Part shown: positions 35,716 to 44,009 of the stretch, one piece after another
Layout of the letters: every line of letters begins with the position of its first letter
How positions within the stretch are numbered: position 1 is the stretch's first letter
Origin: Mucilaginibacter sp. UR6-11
GTDB taxonomy: Bacteria > Bacteroidota > Bacteroidia > Sphingobacteriales > Sphingobacteriaceae
Direction of reading: 5' to 3'
Length of the DNA: 64,000 nt
Assembly (NCBI RefSeq): GCF_020880695.1
Contig: NZ_JAJIWO010000006.1
Coordinates: forward strand, 124,001 to 188,000
Translations under genes and position numbers: made by a program
Notes under the pieces: model-generated
The model's database searches: none
Seen by the model: only the letters and a program-made list of their open reading frames with translations
Told to the model about the DNA's origin: nothing

Positions 35716-36393
35716 TTACCAATTCATCAAATCCATCACTCTGTTAAATTCGTGATTAACGGGAGCCATGATAGTAATATTACTATTGTCTACCGGATGA
35801 TTGAATATTAACCTGGATGCATGCAGCAATAAAGTGGTCATGTCCCATTTTTCTCTGAACAGTTTATTTTGTTTGTTACATCCGTGAGTTGTATCGCCAA
35901 TTATGGGATGATTAACGTGGCTTAAATGCTTGCGAATCTGGTGCATGCGCCCGGTAGTCGGCTTAACATCTATCAGGGAATATCTTGATGTTTCGTGCTT
36001 ACCAAATGGTACCGGCAGATCGGCGTAATTAAGTGTTTTATAAGCTGTAAAAGCATCCTGCAAAGTGCCGTTTTCTTTACGCAGCGGATAATCTATTTCT
36101 TCGGCATCCGCAGTATATCCCCTCACAATGGCCAGATAGTTTTTTTGAACCTGGTTATCAGAGAACTGTTGCTGCATTGTTATTTCAACCTCTTTATTCA
36201 AGGCAAACAACAATATACCACCGGTTGCCCTGTCTAAACGATGAACCGGATTAACTTTAAAACCGACCTGGTCTCTAAGTAATTGCAGGGCAAACTCTCC
36301 AGCATCGGCCGCTATAGCTGAGCGGTGAACCAACAAACCATGTGGTTTGTTAATAGCTATCAGATATTCATCCCGGTAAAGTATATCGAGCAT
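35716..36393 (-). CDS. truC: RluA-family pseudouridine synthase, TruC-like
   Basis: RNA-modifying enzyme of 225 residues, expected to make pseudouridine 65 in tRNA. Catalytic motif HRLDRATGG (Asp near residue 54), ILFALNKE, KNYLAIVRG, GRMHQIRKHLSHVNHPIIGD and LLLHASRLIFNHP are all TruC/RluA features. No S4 domain is present, as in TruC. It starts 4 bases after the MazG-like gene, so the two are co-transcribed. Confidence 0.88.
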   Translation of the reverse strand: MLDILYRDEYLIAINKPHGLLVHRSAIAADAGEFALQLLRDQVGFKVNPVHRLDRATGGILLFALNKEVEITMQQQFSDNQVQKNYLAIVRGYTADAEEIDYPLRKENGTLQDAFTAYKTLNYADLPVPFGKHETSRYSLIDVKPTTGRMHQIRKHLSHVNHPIIGDTTHGCNKQNKLFREKWDMTTLLLHASRLIFNHPVDNSNITIMAPVNHEFNRVMDLMNW

Positions 36394-36397
36394 TTAA

Positions 36398-36868
36398 TTA
36401 CCCTAATATTTTCCCCAAATCTGCAGGCGAGTAGTTAATTGATTTCAGCGTCTTATTATCAAGTGTTCTGTAAACAAGGAATAATCCGTCAATCTCTTTA
36501 TGATAAGAGTCCGTATTGTCTTTTCCCTTATAGTGGGCTATTGTATCATTTGCTTCGTCAACGGTTTTGCAAGCCTTGCTCATGTTTGAGCGGTGAACTT
36601 CATCAAAAAGCTCCTTAAATTTCTCGCCTAGTCCAAACTCTAAAACAGCACCTGACAATACATATTGCAGATCACACAGTGCATCAGCAATTTCAATAAG
36701 ATTGTCGTCATCAATAGCCTGTTGTAGCTCTTTCAGCTCTTCGGCTAAAAGCTCAACCCTTAATTTACAACGCTCTTTTGATGGAATGGTTGGCTGGGGA
36801 AGAATGGGATGTTTAAACGTAGTATGAAACTCGGCAACCTGATTCAATGAGTTTAAGTCTTTTATCAT
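36398..36868 (-). CDS. MazG-like / phosphoribosyl-ATP pyrophosphohydrolase-like protein
   Basis: Alpha-helical NTP pyrophosphohydrolase family protein of 156 residues. The Mg-binding patterns LLAEELKELQQAI and LIEIADALCDLQYVLSG (E-x2-E ... E-x2-D) are seen at about residues 40-80. Family members hydrolyse non-canonical nucleotides or phosphoribosyl-ATP; no his genes are nearby, so a house-cleaning role is more likely than histidine synthesis. First gene of the unit with truC and the small hypothetical gene. Confidence 0.82.
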   Translation of the reverse strand: MIKDLNSLNQVAEFHTTFKHPILPQPTIPSKERCKLRVELLAEELKELQQAIDDDNLIEIADALCDLQYVLSGAVLEFGLGEKFKELFDEVHRSNMSKACKTVDEANDTIAHYKGKDNTDSYHKEIDGLFLVYRTLDNKTLKSINYSPADLGKILG

Positions 36869-36962
36869 GATATTCTTTAGATTATTTTATAGCAACCGGC
36901 ACCAAAGCCAGGAATTGCTAAGTTATGAATAACCTCATACTTATCAATGACAGTTTATTATT

Positions 36963-37199
36963 TCAGGGTATATAAACGGCTCCTTTTTTCGCCAAAGAGG
37001 TATAATTTGTTTTTACAGTAAAAAATTCTTGTTTCGCGTCGATGAGTGTTAAAACAACATACTCCGTGTTCCACTTTCCTACTGAAAATACGTGATATGG
37101 CTGTGGATGTTTATTATACACGGCTGTGTTGTCAATAACCTGCTTTGATGCCGAACATCCGAAAACAAGAAAACAGAAAACCAGGGGAAGTTTCTTCAC
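36963..37199 (-). CDS. small lipoprotein
   Basis: 78 residues with a lipoprotein signal (PLVFCFLVFGC, Cys near residue 15) and a short beta-rich mature part (HVFSVGKWNTEYVVLTLIDA). No family recognised. It stands alone between the MazG-like gene and a terminator hairpin. Confidence 0.65.
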   Translation of the reverse strand: MKKLPLVFCFLVFGCSASKQVIDNTAVYNKHPQPYHVFSVGKWNTEYVVLTLIDAKQEFFTVKTNYTSLAKKGAVYIP

Positions 37200-37326
37200 G
37201 CTTTATTTAATCAAATAGTTACTCTAAAAATACTAAATCGTTAATAATGCAACAATATTTTACATAATAATGTTTCGATTAAATAAAAATATTTTCATTA
37301 TTTATATGATGAAATTTAACAAAAAA

Positions 37327-37366
37327 AAGCGTCAGGATAAATACAATAGTAATTATCCTGACGCTT
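37327..37366 (-). terminator. strong intrinsic terminator of the DUF1080 gene
   Basis: AAGCGTCAGGATAA (37327-37340) and TTATCCTGACGCTT (37353-37366) form a perfect 14-bp stem; on the minus strand a T-run follows. It ends the gene whose stop is at 37388. Confidence 0.92.
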
Positions 37367-37387
37367 AAACTGCATTGATAAAAGCCG

Positions 37388-38170
37388 CTAAAGCTCTCTT
37401 AACCAAATATTCCTGTAGCTTATCGGTTCACTTCTATCTCCGTGTGCCTGTAATTTTATCGGCGCAGGGCCATGTTTGGCATTATTATAAGATGCCGTAC
37501 CTATATATTGTGTCGGACCCAATAATGATACATTATTTTGAACTAACACACCGTTATGAAACACGGTAGCCCTCGCCGGGGTTTTAACTGTGCCATCCTC
37601 ATTAAATGTCGGCGCAGTCCACACTATATCATAGCTTTGCCATTCGCCTGGTGGCTTGCTTGCGTTAACCAACGGAATAAATTGTTTATAAATGCTACCT
37701 GCCTGTCCGTTAACATAGGTTTTATTTTTATAAGAATCCAGTACTTGTAACTCATATCCGGCATCGCCTTTTCCTAATGATGCCAGGAAAACGCCGCTAT
37801 TGCCACGGGCCTGATCACTACCAGTGATATTTGCAGGTATCCGCCACTCAACATGCAATTGATAACTTCCAAATGATTTTACCGTTTCTATATTACCACT
37901 ATGTTTATTCACCGTTAATATACCACCTGCAACTATCCAGCTGGCGGGTGTACCGCGCTGATCTGTCATCGTCCATTGGCTCAGATCTTTACCGTCAAAT
38001 AAAATTATAGCGTCTGATGGTGCGTCACTATTGGTCTTTCCCGGTGTTACAACTTTGGGTACGGGTTCATATACTTCTGTATCTTCGTGCCTCGGATTAT
38101 TTTGCGCGTTAGCGGCAAACACACTTATGGTCAGTATTAATGCCAGTATTAATGTTGGTTTTATATTCAT
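37388..38170 (-). CDS. secreted DUF1080 (3-keto-disaccharide hydrolase-like) protein
   Basis: Exported protein of 260 residues with a signal peptide (IKPTLILALILTISVFAANA, cleavage before QNNPR). The DUF1080 jelly-roll follows: IILFDGKDLSQWTMTD, ILTVNKHSGNIETVKSFGSY, LHVEWRIPA, GNSGVFLASLGKGDAGYELQ, VLDSYKNKTYVNGQAGSIYK, IKLQAHGDRSEPISYRNIWL. Some members hydrolyse 3-keto-glycosides; others bind sugars. The ATG at 38170 is the start; the TTG at 38194 falls inside a -7 box. Monocistronic. Confidence 0.88.
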   Translation of the reverse strand: MNIKPTLILALILTISVFAANAQNNPRHEDTEVYEPVPKVVTPGKTNSDAPSDAIILFDGKDLSQWTMTDQRGTPASWIVAGGILTVNKHSGNIETVKSFGSYQLHVEWRIPANITGSDQARGNSGVFLASLGKGDAGYELQVLDSYKNKTYVNGQAGSIYKQFIPLVNASKPPGEWQSYDIVWTAPTFNEDGTVKTPARATVFHNGVLVQNNVSLLGPTQYIGTASYNNAKHGPAPIKLQAHGDRSEPISYRNIWLREL

Positions 38171-38191
38171 AATATTTAAAGATGTTTGTGG

Positions 38192-38199
38192 CAAACATA
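38192..38199 (-). promoter_or_regulatory. -7 box (TATGTTTG) for the DUF1080 gene
   Basis: Exact TAnnTTTG on the minus strand, 21 bases before the ATG at 38170. This rules out the upstream TTG as the start. Confidence 0.55.
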
Positions 38200-38337
38200 A
38201 TAAAAACGTCTGTATAAATAAGATGACAGTGTTGTATAAAATATCAGAATGCAGAATTTATTACAAAACCTGATTTAATCGGGATACAAATGGATATATT
38301 ATTGGCCATTCGCAATATGATCTGGCTTAACCAAGTA

Positions 38338-38583
38338 TTATGCTACTCGGGTATAACTGAAGTTAGAAAGCATTTGCCGGGACGGCACATCAAAATATCG
38401 TTGTTTTGTGCTTTCATTTGATGTTGAATTAGGAATTTTTGGACTTAACCGCATACTAATGCATAGAGTTACAATTGCTATAACCAACAACAAATTGGTT
38501 TTTATTTTTTTATACTTCTCACGTTCGTCAGCATAATAGAATGCTGATTCTAATTGCTGCCTTTGTAAAAGTCTCTTTTCCAT
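38338..38583 (-). CDS. possible small single-pass membrane protein
   Basis: 81 residues: charged N-terminal helix (KRLLQRQQLESAFYYADERE), one membrane helix (TNLLLVIAIVTLCISMRLS) and a polar tail. No family recognised. It is flanked by AT-rich spacers without a clear promoter, so coding status is uncertain. Confidence 0.4.
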   Translation of the reverse strand: MEKRLLQRQQLESAFYYADEREKYKKIKTNLLLVIAIVTLCISMRLSPKIPNSTSNESTKQRYFDVPSRQMLSNFSYTRVA

Positions 38584-38713
38584 ATTACTATTATTTCAAC
38601 CAAATACGTAACCTCATACCAGAAACACAACAATTGAGCCAGTTTTTGTATAGGCGTGTCTTATACCGAAACTTTTTAAATATCCGCTTTACAATAAAAA
38701 CTAGCCGCCATGG

Positions 38714-39562
38714 TTAACCGTTAACTACTTCGCCGCCGTTAACGTGTATAACCTGCCCGGTTATAAATGAAGCGTCATCAGAAGCAAGGAAAACATAGGC
38801 CGGCCCCAGTTCAGATGGTTGCCCTGCCCTGCCCATAGCCGTTTCTGATCCGAAATCCTTGATTTTCTTTTTATCAAACGTTGATACGATCAACGGCGTC
38901 CAAACAGGCCCCGGGGCCACTGCATTAACGCGAATATTTTTATCCGTAAGATTAGTTGCTAACGAACGCGTAAATGAGGTGATAGCTCCCTTGGTTGATG
39001 AATAATCTATTAAATTAGGCGAAGATCTGTAAGCAGTAACCGAGGTTGTGTTAATAATTGTGTCCCCAGCTTTCATATAGACAAGAGCCTCATTAACGAA
39101 ATAGAAATAAGCAAAGATGTTTGTGCGAAAGGTCTCCTCTAACTGCTTATCATCAATATCCTTCGGATTTTTTTGCGGTACCTGCATCCCGGCATTGTTG
39201 ACCAAAATATTTATCTTACCAAGCTCCTTTACGACCTGCCGAACTGCTTTTTTACAAAAAGCGCCTTTTTTAACGTCGCCTTTTATCAGCAGGCATTTGC
39301 GGCCGTATGATTGGACAATCTGCTGGGTCTCTAACGCGTCTACATCTTCGTCTAAATAAACTATGGCAACATCTGCCCCTTCTCTGGCAAAATGCACGCT
39401 TACAGCACGGCCTATGCCACTATCGCCACCTGTAATAAGTGCCGCTTTACCCATTAGCTTTCCTGCAGCTTTATAAGTTGCTTTTATATATTCAGGCCGG
39501 GGGTCCATCCTGGCTTCAATGCCCGGTTGTCTATTTTGTTTTTTCGGAATTTTAGGTGCCAT
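38714..39562 (-). CDS. SDR-family oxidoreductase (YhdG/glucose dehydrogenase-like)
   Basis: Classical short-chain dehydrogenase of 282 residues with an extra ~35-residue N-terminal tail (KIPKKQNRQPGIEARMDPRP) typical of the stress-related YghA/YhxC group. Cofactor motif ALITGGDSGIGRAVS, ILVNNAGMQVP, catalytic Ser-Tyr-Lys in NTTSVTAYRSS...YSSTKGAI, and the VNAVAPGPVWTPL segment. The substrate is unknown. Monocistronic on the minus strand, downstream of the argS terminator. Confidence 0.9.
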   Translation of the reverse strand: MAPKIPKKQNRQPGIEARMDPRPEYIKATYKAAGKLMGKAALITGGDSGIGRAVSVHFAREGADVAIVYLDEDVDALETQQIVQSYGRKCLLIKGDVKKGAFCKKAVRQVVKELGKINILVNNAGMQVPQKNPKDIDDKQLEETFRTNIFAYFYFVNEALVYMKAGDTIINTTSVTAYRSSPNLIDYSSTKGAITSFTRSLATNLTDKNIRVNAVAPGPVWTPLIVSTFDKKKIKDFGSETAMGRAGQPSELGPAYVFLASDDASFITGQVIHVNGGEVVNG

Positions 39563-39627
39563 ATTGTTATGAAATATCTTCCTTTAGAACTACTGGTTTT
39601 AAAAGAAGTTTTCAATAAACAAAAAAA

Positions 39628-39643
39628 GCCACCTAACGGCAGC
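39628..39643 (-). terminator. hairpin terminator after argS
   Basis: On the minus strand GCTGCC pairs with GGTGGC (two G-U pairs, GTTA loop) and T7 follows. It lies about 30 bases past the argS stop. Confidence 0.65.
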
Positions 39644-39670
39644 TTCAAATTTATCTTACGAGGTGCAGGC

Positions 39671-41434
39671 TTACATTCGTTCAGGAACTTCGATCCCCAG
39701 CAGATTCATGCCTTTGCTTATCACCCTGGCTGACGCTGCCGAAAGTTGCAGCCTGAATTGCTTTATCAGCTCATCTTCGGCCTGTAATATGGAATGCTCA
39801 TGGTAAAACTTATTATAAGCCTTGGCTACTTCATAAATATAATTAGCAACGGCACCCGGATTAAACGCTATTGCCGCCTGATTAATAACCTCCGGAAATT
39901 GGGTTAAAACAACTATCAGATCGCGCTCGCCCGCCGCCAGTTCTCGGGGTTCTGCATTAAGGTTGGTTATGGTGGCGCGGCTTAATACAGATTTAATACG
40001 GGCATGGGTATACTGAATAAACGGGCCGGTATGTCCCTGAAAATCAACCGATTCATTGGGGTCAAACAATAGCCGCTTTTTTGGATCAACCTTCAACAGG
40101 AAATATTTCAGGGCGCCCATGCCTATAGTATGGTATAACTTAACTTTTTCCTCTTCGCTGAAATCATTGATCTTACCTAATTCTTCAGTAACCTTCCTGG
40201 CGGTGCTTTCCATCTCGGCAATCAGGTCATCCGCGTCAACCACCGTGCCCTCGCGTGACTTCATTTTGCCCGATGGCAGATCGACCATTCCGTATGATAA
40301 ATGGAACAATCCCCTGGCCCAGGTTTTGCCCAGTTTCTGCAGGATCAGAAACAACACTTTAAAATGATAATCCTGCTCATTGCCTACCACGTAAATAGAC
40401 TCGTCCATTTTAAATTCGTCATACTTAAGCTGCGCGGTACCCATATCCTGGGTGATATAAACCGAGGTGCCATCGGCACGTAATACCAGTTTCTCATCCA
40501 GGCCATCCGCAGTAAGATCTATCCAGACAGAACCATCAGCCTTTTTAAAGAAGACCCCGCCGGCCAGTCCCTCGTCAACAATATCTTTTCCTAATAAATA
40601 GGTATTTGACTCATAGTAATATTTATCAAAAGCGACGCCCATTTTCTCATAGGTTTTGGCAAAGCCCTCGTATACCCAGCCGTTCATGGTTTGCCAAAGG
40701 TCAATTACAGCATCATTGCCGGCTTCCCACTGTAACAGCATTTCCTGGGCTTCTTTAATTAGTGGGGCATTCTTTTTTGCCTCCTCTTCTGTCTGGCCGG
40801 CTGCTTTTAACTCCTCTATCTGCTTTTTGTATTCCTTATCAAATACCACATAGTATTTACCTACCAGGTGATCACCTTTTTCGCCGGTCGACTCCGGCGT
40901 TTCGCCATTACCAAACTTTTGCCAGGCCAGCATTGATTTACAGATATGTATACCACGGTCATTCACCAGATTGGTTTTAATAACTTCATAGCCCGCAGCA
41001 GATAGTATTTGCGCTACCGAATAACCCAGCAGGTTATTACGCACGTGGCCCAGATGCAATGGTTTATTGGTATTTGGCGACGAGTACTCAACCATCACCT
41101 TTTTACCATTAGGTTTAAAAACCGCAAAATCAGCAGCGGTAATTACTTTATAAAGCTGTTCAAGCCAATAAGCATTAGATATTGAAATATTTAAAAATCC
41201 TTTTATTACGTTAAATCCAGATACCTCCGTTAATTCATTTTTAAGGTATTCACCAATCTCGGTGCCGGTTTGCTCAGGCGACTTGCGCGAAAATTTGGTG
41301 AACGGAAAAGTAACTATGGTAACCTGGCCCTCAAACTCTTTACGGGTCTCCTGCAAACTAACTTCGGCAGGCGTAATCGTTGTTTGATATAAGTGTTTAA
41401 CGGCTTTAACGGTGGCATCAATAATAAAATCCAT
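39671..41434 (-). CDS. argS: arginyl-tRNA synthetase
   Basis: Class I synthetase of 587 residues charging tRNA-Arg. N-terminal Add-1 domain (about 1-110), HIGH-like motif in SSPNTNKPLHLGHVRNN (around residue 115-131), the catalytic Rossmann fold, and a C-terminal anticodon-binding DALR domain ending VPERM. A KMSK-like MKSREGT is present (around residue 390). Length and domain order are usual. Start ATG at 41434 lies only 4 bases after a -7 box. Divergent from the arginine deiminase-like gene. Confidence 0.97.
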   Translation of the reverse strand: MDFIIDATVKAVKHLYQTTITPAEVSLQETRKEFEGQVTIVTFPFTKFSRKSPEQTGTEIGEYLKNELTEVSGFNVIKGFLNISISNAYWLEQLYKVITAADFAVFKPNGKKVMVEYSSPNTNKPLHLGHVRNNLLGYSVAQILSAAGYEVIKTNLVNDRGIHICKSMLAWQKFGNGETPESTGEKGDHLVGKYYVVFDKEYKKQIEELKAAGQTEEEAKKNAPLIKEAQEMLLQWEAGNDAVIDLWQTMNGWVYEGFAKTYEKMGVAFDKYYYESNTYLLGKDIVDEGLAGGVFFKKADGSVWIDLTADGLDEKLVLRADGTSVYITQDMGTAQLKYDEFKMDESIYVVGNEQDYHFKVLFLILQKLGKTWARGLFHLSYGMVDLPSGKMKSREGTVVDADDLIAEMESTARKVTEELGKINDFSEEEKVKLYHTIGMGALKYFLLKVDPKKRLLFDPNESVDFQGHTGPFIQYTHARIKSVLSRATITNLNAEPRELAAGERDLIVVLTQFPEVINQAAIAFNPGAVANYIYEVAKAYNKFYHEHSILQAEDELIKQFRLQLSAASARVISKGMNLLGIEVPERM

Positions 41435-41438
41435 GCGG

Positions 41439-41446
41439 CAAAATTA
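41439..41446 (-). promoter_or_regulatory. -7 box (TAATTTTG) for argS
   Basis: Exact TAnnTTTG on the minus strand, 4 bases before the argS ATG; it predicts a leaderless argS mRNA. Confidence 0.5.
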
Positions 41447-41461
41447 ATAAAATAGTTCAAC

Positions 41462-41550
41462 TAGCCCCCGCTAAATCTCCCCGGGTTGGGGATACTTTTA
41501 ACAGATATTTAAAAGCCCTCCCTTCCGGGAAGAGCTGGGTGGGGCTGATA
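41462..41550. repeat. C/G-tract repeat element
   Basis: Imperfect palindromic block with CTCCCCGGGTTGGGGA near the left and CTTCCGGGAAG (perfect around a central G) near the right. Similar C/G-tract spacers are common between genes in Sphingobacteriaceae as I remember them; a weaker relative may lie at 48583-48670. Confidence 0.35.
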
Positions 41551-41564
41551 TCAATTATTCTCTA

Positions 41565-41572
41565 TAGCTTTG
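41565..41572 (+). promoter_or_regulatory. -7 box (TAGCTTTG) for the arginine deiminase-like gene
   Basis: Exact TAnnTTTG, 18 bases before the ATG at 41591; predicted leader about 12 bases. Confidence 0.5.
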
Positions 41573-41590
41573 TTGTAGCTAAAAACACCT

Positions 41591-43045
41591 ATGATACTAC
41601 CTGATAAAAATTTTAAATTAAATGTAAGTTCAGAGATCGGCGACCTGCGCGCCCTGTTAATTCATAGCCCTGATAACGGCTTGGGCCGTGTTGTCCCTTC
41701 AAAAGCGCAGGATTGGCTGTTTGAGGATATTGTACACCTGGACAGCATGCGCAAAAACGAATACGACTATTACATCAAGCTCCTGCTCTATTTTTTAGAT
41801 CCGGATAAAATAAAAGGAAAGCTTAAAGAGATAGACGCCCGGGAAAACAACCGCAGCTTCTTTAAACCGGATAACAAGGATTTTTATGCGTCGGACAAAG
41901 TAATTGAGATCCAAACCTTGCTGGCGGATATTTTGGAAAACGATGATATCCGTAATAAACTTACAGCATCAGTTTGTGCTATTGAAAGCTGCAATTATCG
42001 CTTACAGCAAAAACTAACCAATACTGCGCCGGTTGAACTGGCCAGGATATTTATATCGGGATCATTAGACAGTAATGAGATGATCTTTGCCCCTATCCCC
42101 AATTTAATATTTTCTAGGGACATTGGCATCGCTATTAATAATTATATGCTGTTAAACAAACCGGCAAAGAAAGCAAGGTCACGCGAGACATTGCTGGCCC
42201 GTTACATATTTTTTAATCATCCGCTTTTTGCCGACTACCGCGATAACATACTGGAAATACCGGAAACAGTACAACATTTTTTACGCCCCGGCGAAGATCA
42301 GGACGAAAAAACCACTTTGGAAGGTGGTGATGTAATGATGATAAGCCCGGAGCATTTAATTATCGGCTGTAGTGAGCGCACGTCTGCCAGCGGAGCTAAT
42401 GAGGCCATTAAACTGTTGTTTGCAGCGGATATCGTCAAAAAAATAACTGTTGTAAAGATCCCCCACCGGCGTGATTATATGCATATTGACACCGTATTTA
42501 CGCAGGTAAAACGTAATGTATGGGTGGTGCTCCACTCGCTTGCTGTTACGCAAAGCCCGGCAGAGGATAGCGAACCTATTGCGTGGCTGGCAGAAAAGAA
42601 AACAAAGGAAAAGGACAGGACAGATATTATCCAGTTTGAAAAAGGCAGGAAAAAACCACGCACATTTAATTGTTTGGAAGATTTGCTGACCGACATCAGC
42701 CAGAATGATTTGCAAAGCCAGGAAGAAACTAAATTCATCTATTCAGGCAATGATACCTTCCCTTACGACGCCCGCGAGCAATGGACAGACTCTTGCAACC
42801 TGTTAGCCATTAAAGAAGGCGTTGTGCTGGGTTATGACCGCAACGACAAAACCATCGAAGCATTTAAACAGAATGGTTTCCAGGTTATAAAAGTGAAAGA
42901 CCTGCTTAGGAAATTTGAGAATGATGAACTTGATCCGCAGACGATGAGAAACACGCTGATTTTAATGCCTTCGGCTGAGCTTTCAAGGGCAAGGGGCGGG
43001 TTTCATTGCATGAGCATGCCTTTACAAAGAGACTCTATAATTTAA
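41591..43045 (+). CDS. arginine deiminase-family protein
   Basis: Guanidino-group modifying enzyme of 484 residues, longer than classical ArcA (about 410). Family motifs: ALLIHSPDNGLGRVVP, NLIFSRDIG, LEGGDVMMIS (catalytic Glu/Asp), HIDTVFTQV (catalytic His), and RARGGFHCMSMPL with the nucleophile Cys473. It should convert arginine to citrulline and ammonia. An extra charged insertion (about residues 335-375) explains the length. It is divergent from argS and 0.96 kb upstream of a CtlX-like gene. No arcB/arcC partner is present in the window. Confidence 0.88.
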   Translation: MILPDKNFKLNVSSEIGDLRALLIHSPDNGLGRVVPSKAQDWLFEDIVHLDSMRKNEYDYYIKLLLYFLDPDKIKGKLKEIDARENNRSFFKPDNKDFYASDKVIEIQTLLADILENDDIRNKLTASVCAIESCNYRLQQKLTNTAPVELARIFISGSLDSNEMIFAPIPNLIFSRDIGIAINNYMLLNKPAKKARSRETLLARYIFFNHPLFADYRDNILEIPETVQHFLRPGEDQDEKTTLEGGDVMMISPEHLIIGCSERTSASGANEAIKLLFAADIVKKITVVKIPHRRDYMHIDTVFTQVKRNVWVVLHSLAVTQSPAEDSEPIAWLAEKKTKEKDRTDIIQFEKGRKKPRTFNCLEDLLTDISQNDLQSQEETKFIYSGNDTFPYDAREQWTDSCNLLAIKEGVVLGYDRNDKTIEAFKQNGFQVIKVKDLLRKFENDELDPQTMRNTLILMPSAELSRARGGFHCMSMPLQRDSII

Positions 43046-43083
43046 ATTACGATGATTATTTTATGTTTTACATAAAATAATTT

Positions 43084-43113
43084 TTGTTTTATAAATATTA
43101 GTTTTTATGTTTG
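43084..43113 (+). promoter_or_regulatory. complete Bacteroidota promoter (TTG-N19-TATGTTTG)
   Basis: TTG at 43084-43086 and TATGTTTG at 43106-43113 are separated by exactly 19 bases, the consensus arrangement. It drives the DUF2975/HTH pair and excludes the ATG at 43107. Confidence 0.8.
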
Positions 43114-43127
43114 TATCACTAAACGAT

Positions 43128-43754
43128 ATGAATATGAAAACAAATTCACACTGGCTACTCAAAACAATTAAGGTTGTGCTTGCCCTTATATGGTACGTAA
43201 ATATTGTGTTGATAATAATAGCATTTTCGGTACTTACCTTAAAATTTTGTACATCCGATTTTACAGAATTCAGCAATCCTGTAAAATACAACTCGCACCT
43301 CGGGATTATAAAATTGCCCCCGTTAACACCCGATGCAAAGGACATTATCGTAACAAATGATCAGGGTATATTAAAAATGAAACTTAAAAACACGTTCGGT
43401 AATATCATAAGCGCTTATTTCTTTTTGATAGCACTTGAAACCCTGGTGACAATAATTATCTATCAATTGCGTAAATTTTTTGCCAGCCTTGATGATAGTA
43501 CTCCTTTTAAATATGACAACATAAGCAGGTTAAAGCTTATTGCATTATGTTTTGCGTTACTTACCCCCCTGCATATATTGCTGGGGATAGATACCGCCTT
43601 CATTTTACATAGCCAGGTAAAAGGGTTTGACCTGTTTAACATGGTTTGGACAGAAAGTTTAACAGGGCTTATATTAGGCGCTGTAATTTATGTAATGGCC
43701 GATGTATTTAATTACGGTTTTAACCTGCAAAAAGAAAACGAGGAGTTTGTATAA
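43128..43754 (+). CDS. DUF2975 membrane protein
   Basis: Membrane protein of 208 residues with four hydrophobic helices (ALIWYVNIVLIIIAFSVL; IISAYFFLIALETLVTIIIY; LIALCFALLTPLHILLGI; LTGLILGAVIYVMADVF), the usual DUF2975 layout. I place the start at 43128 (MNMKTNSH) because an earlier ATG at 43107 lies inside the promoter; the ATG at 43134 is also possible. The stop shares a base with the next start (TAATG). DUF2975 proteins are regularly paired with a small Cro/CI-type repressor and probably act together in sensing; the signal is unknown. Confidence 0.85.
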   Translation: MNMKTNSHWLLKTIKVVLALIWYVNIVLIIIAFSVLTLKFCTSDFTEFSNPVKYNSHLGIIKLPPLTPDAKDIIVTNDQGILKMKLKNTFGNIISAYFFLIALETLVTIIIYQLRKFFASLDDSTPFKYDNISRLKLIALCFALLTPLHILLGIDTAFILHSQVKGFDLFNMVWTESLTGLILGAVIYVMADVFNYGFNLQKENEEFV

Positions 43755-43960
43755 TGGCGATTATAGTAAATTTAGATGTTGAGATGGCTAAAAATAAAAT
43801 CTCATTAAAGGACCTGGCTGAGCGGCTGGATATCAGTATGACCAATCTCTCGTTGTTAAAAACCGGCAAGGTCAAGGGCGTACGGTTTGACACGCTTAAT
43901 GCCCTTTGCGGCGAACTAAACTGTAAACCCGGCGATATATTGGATTATAAAACAGATTAG
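43754..43960 (+). CDS. small XRE/Cro-type HTH regulator (YozG-like)
   Basis: DNA-binding protein of 68 residues with one helix-turn-helix (ISLKDLAERLDISMTNLSLL) followed by KTGKVKGVRFDTLNALC and GELNCKPGDILDY, the standard form of the DUF2975-linked repressor. Translationally coupled to the DUF2975 gene. It probably autoregulates the promoter at 43084. Confidence 0.9.
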   Translation: MAIIVNLDVEMAKNKISLKDLAERLDISMTNLSLLKTGKVKGVRFDTLNALCGELNCKPGDILDYKTD

Positions 43961-44009
43961 TTAACAATTACTATAAACCATTGTTATATTGCTTACATAA
44001 TCTTGTACC

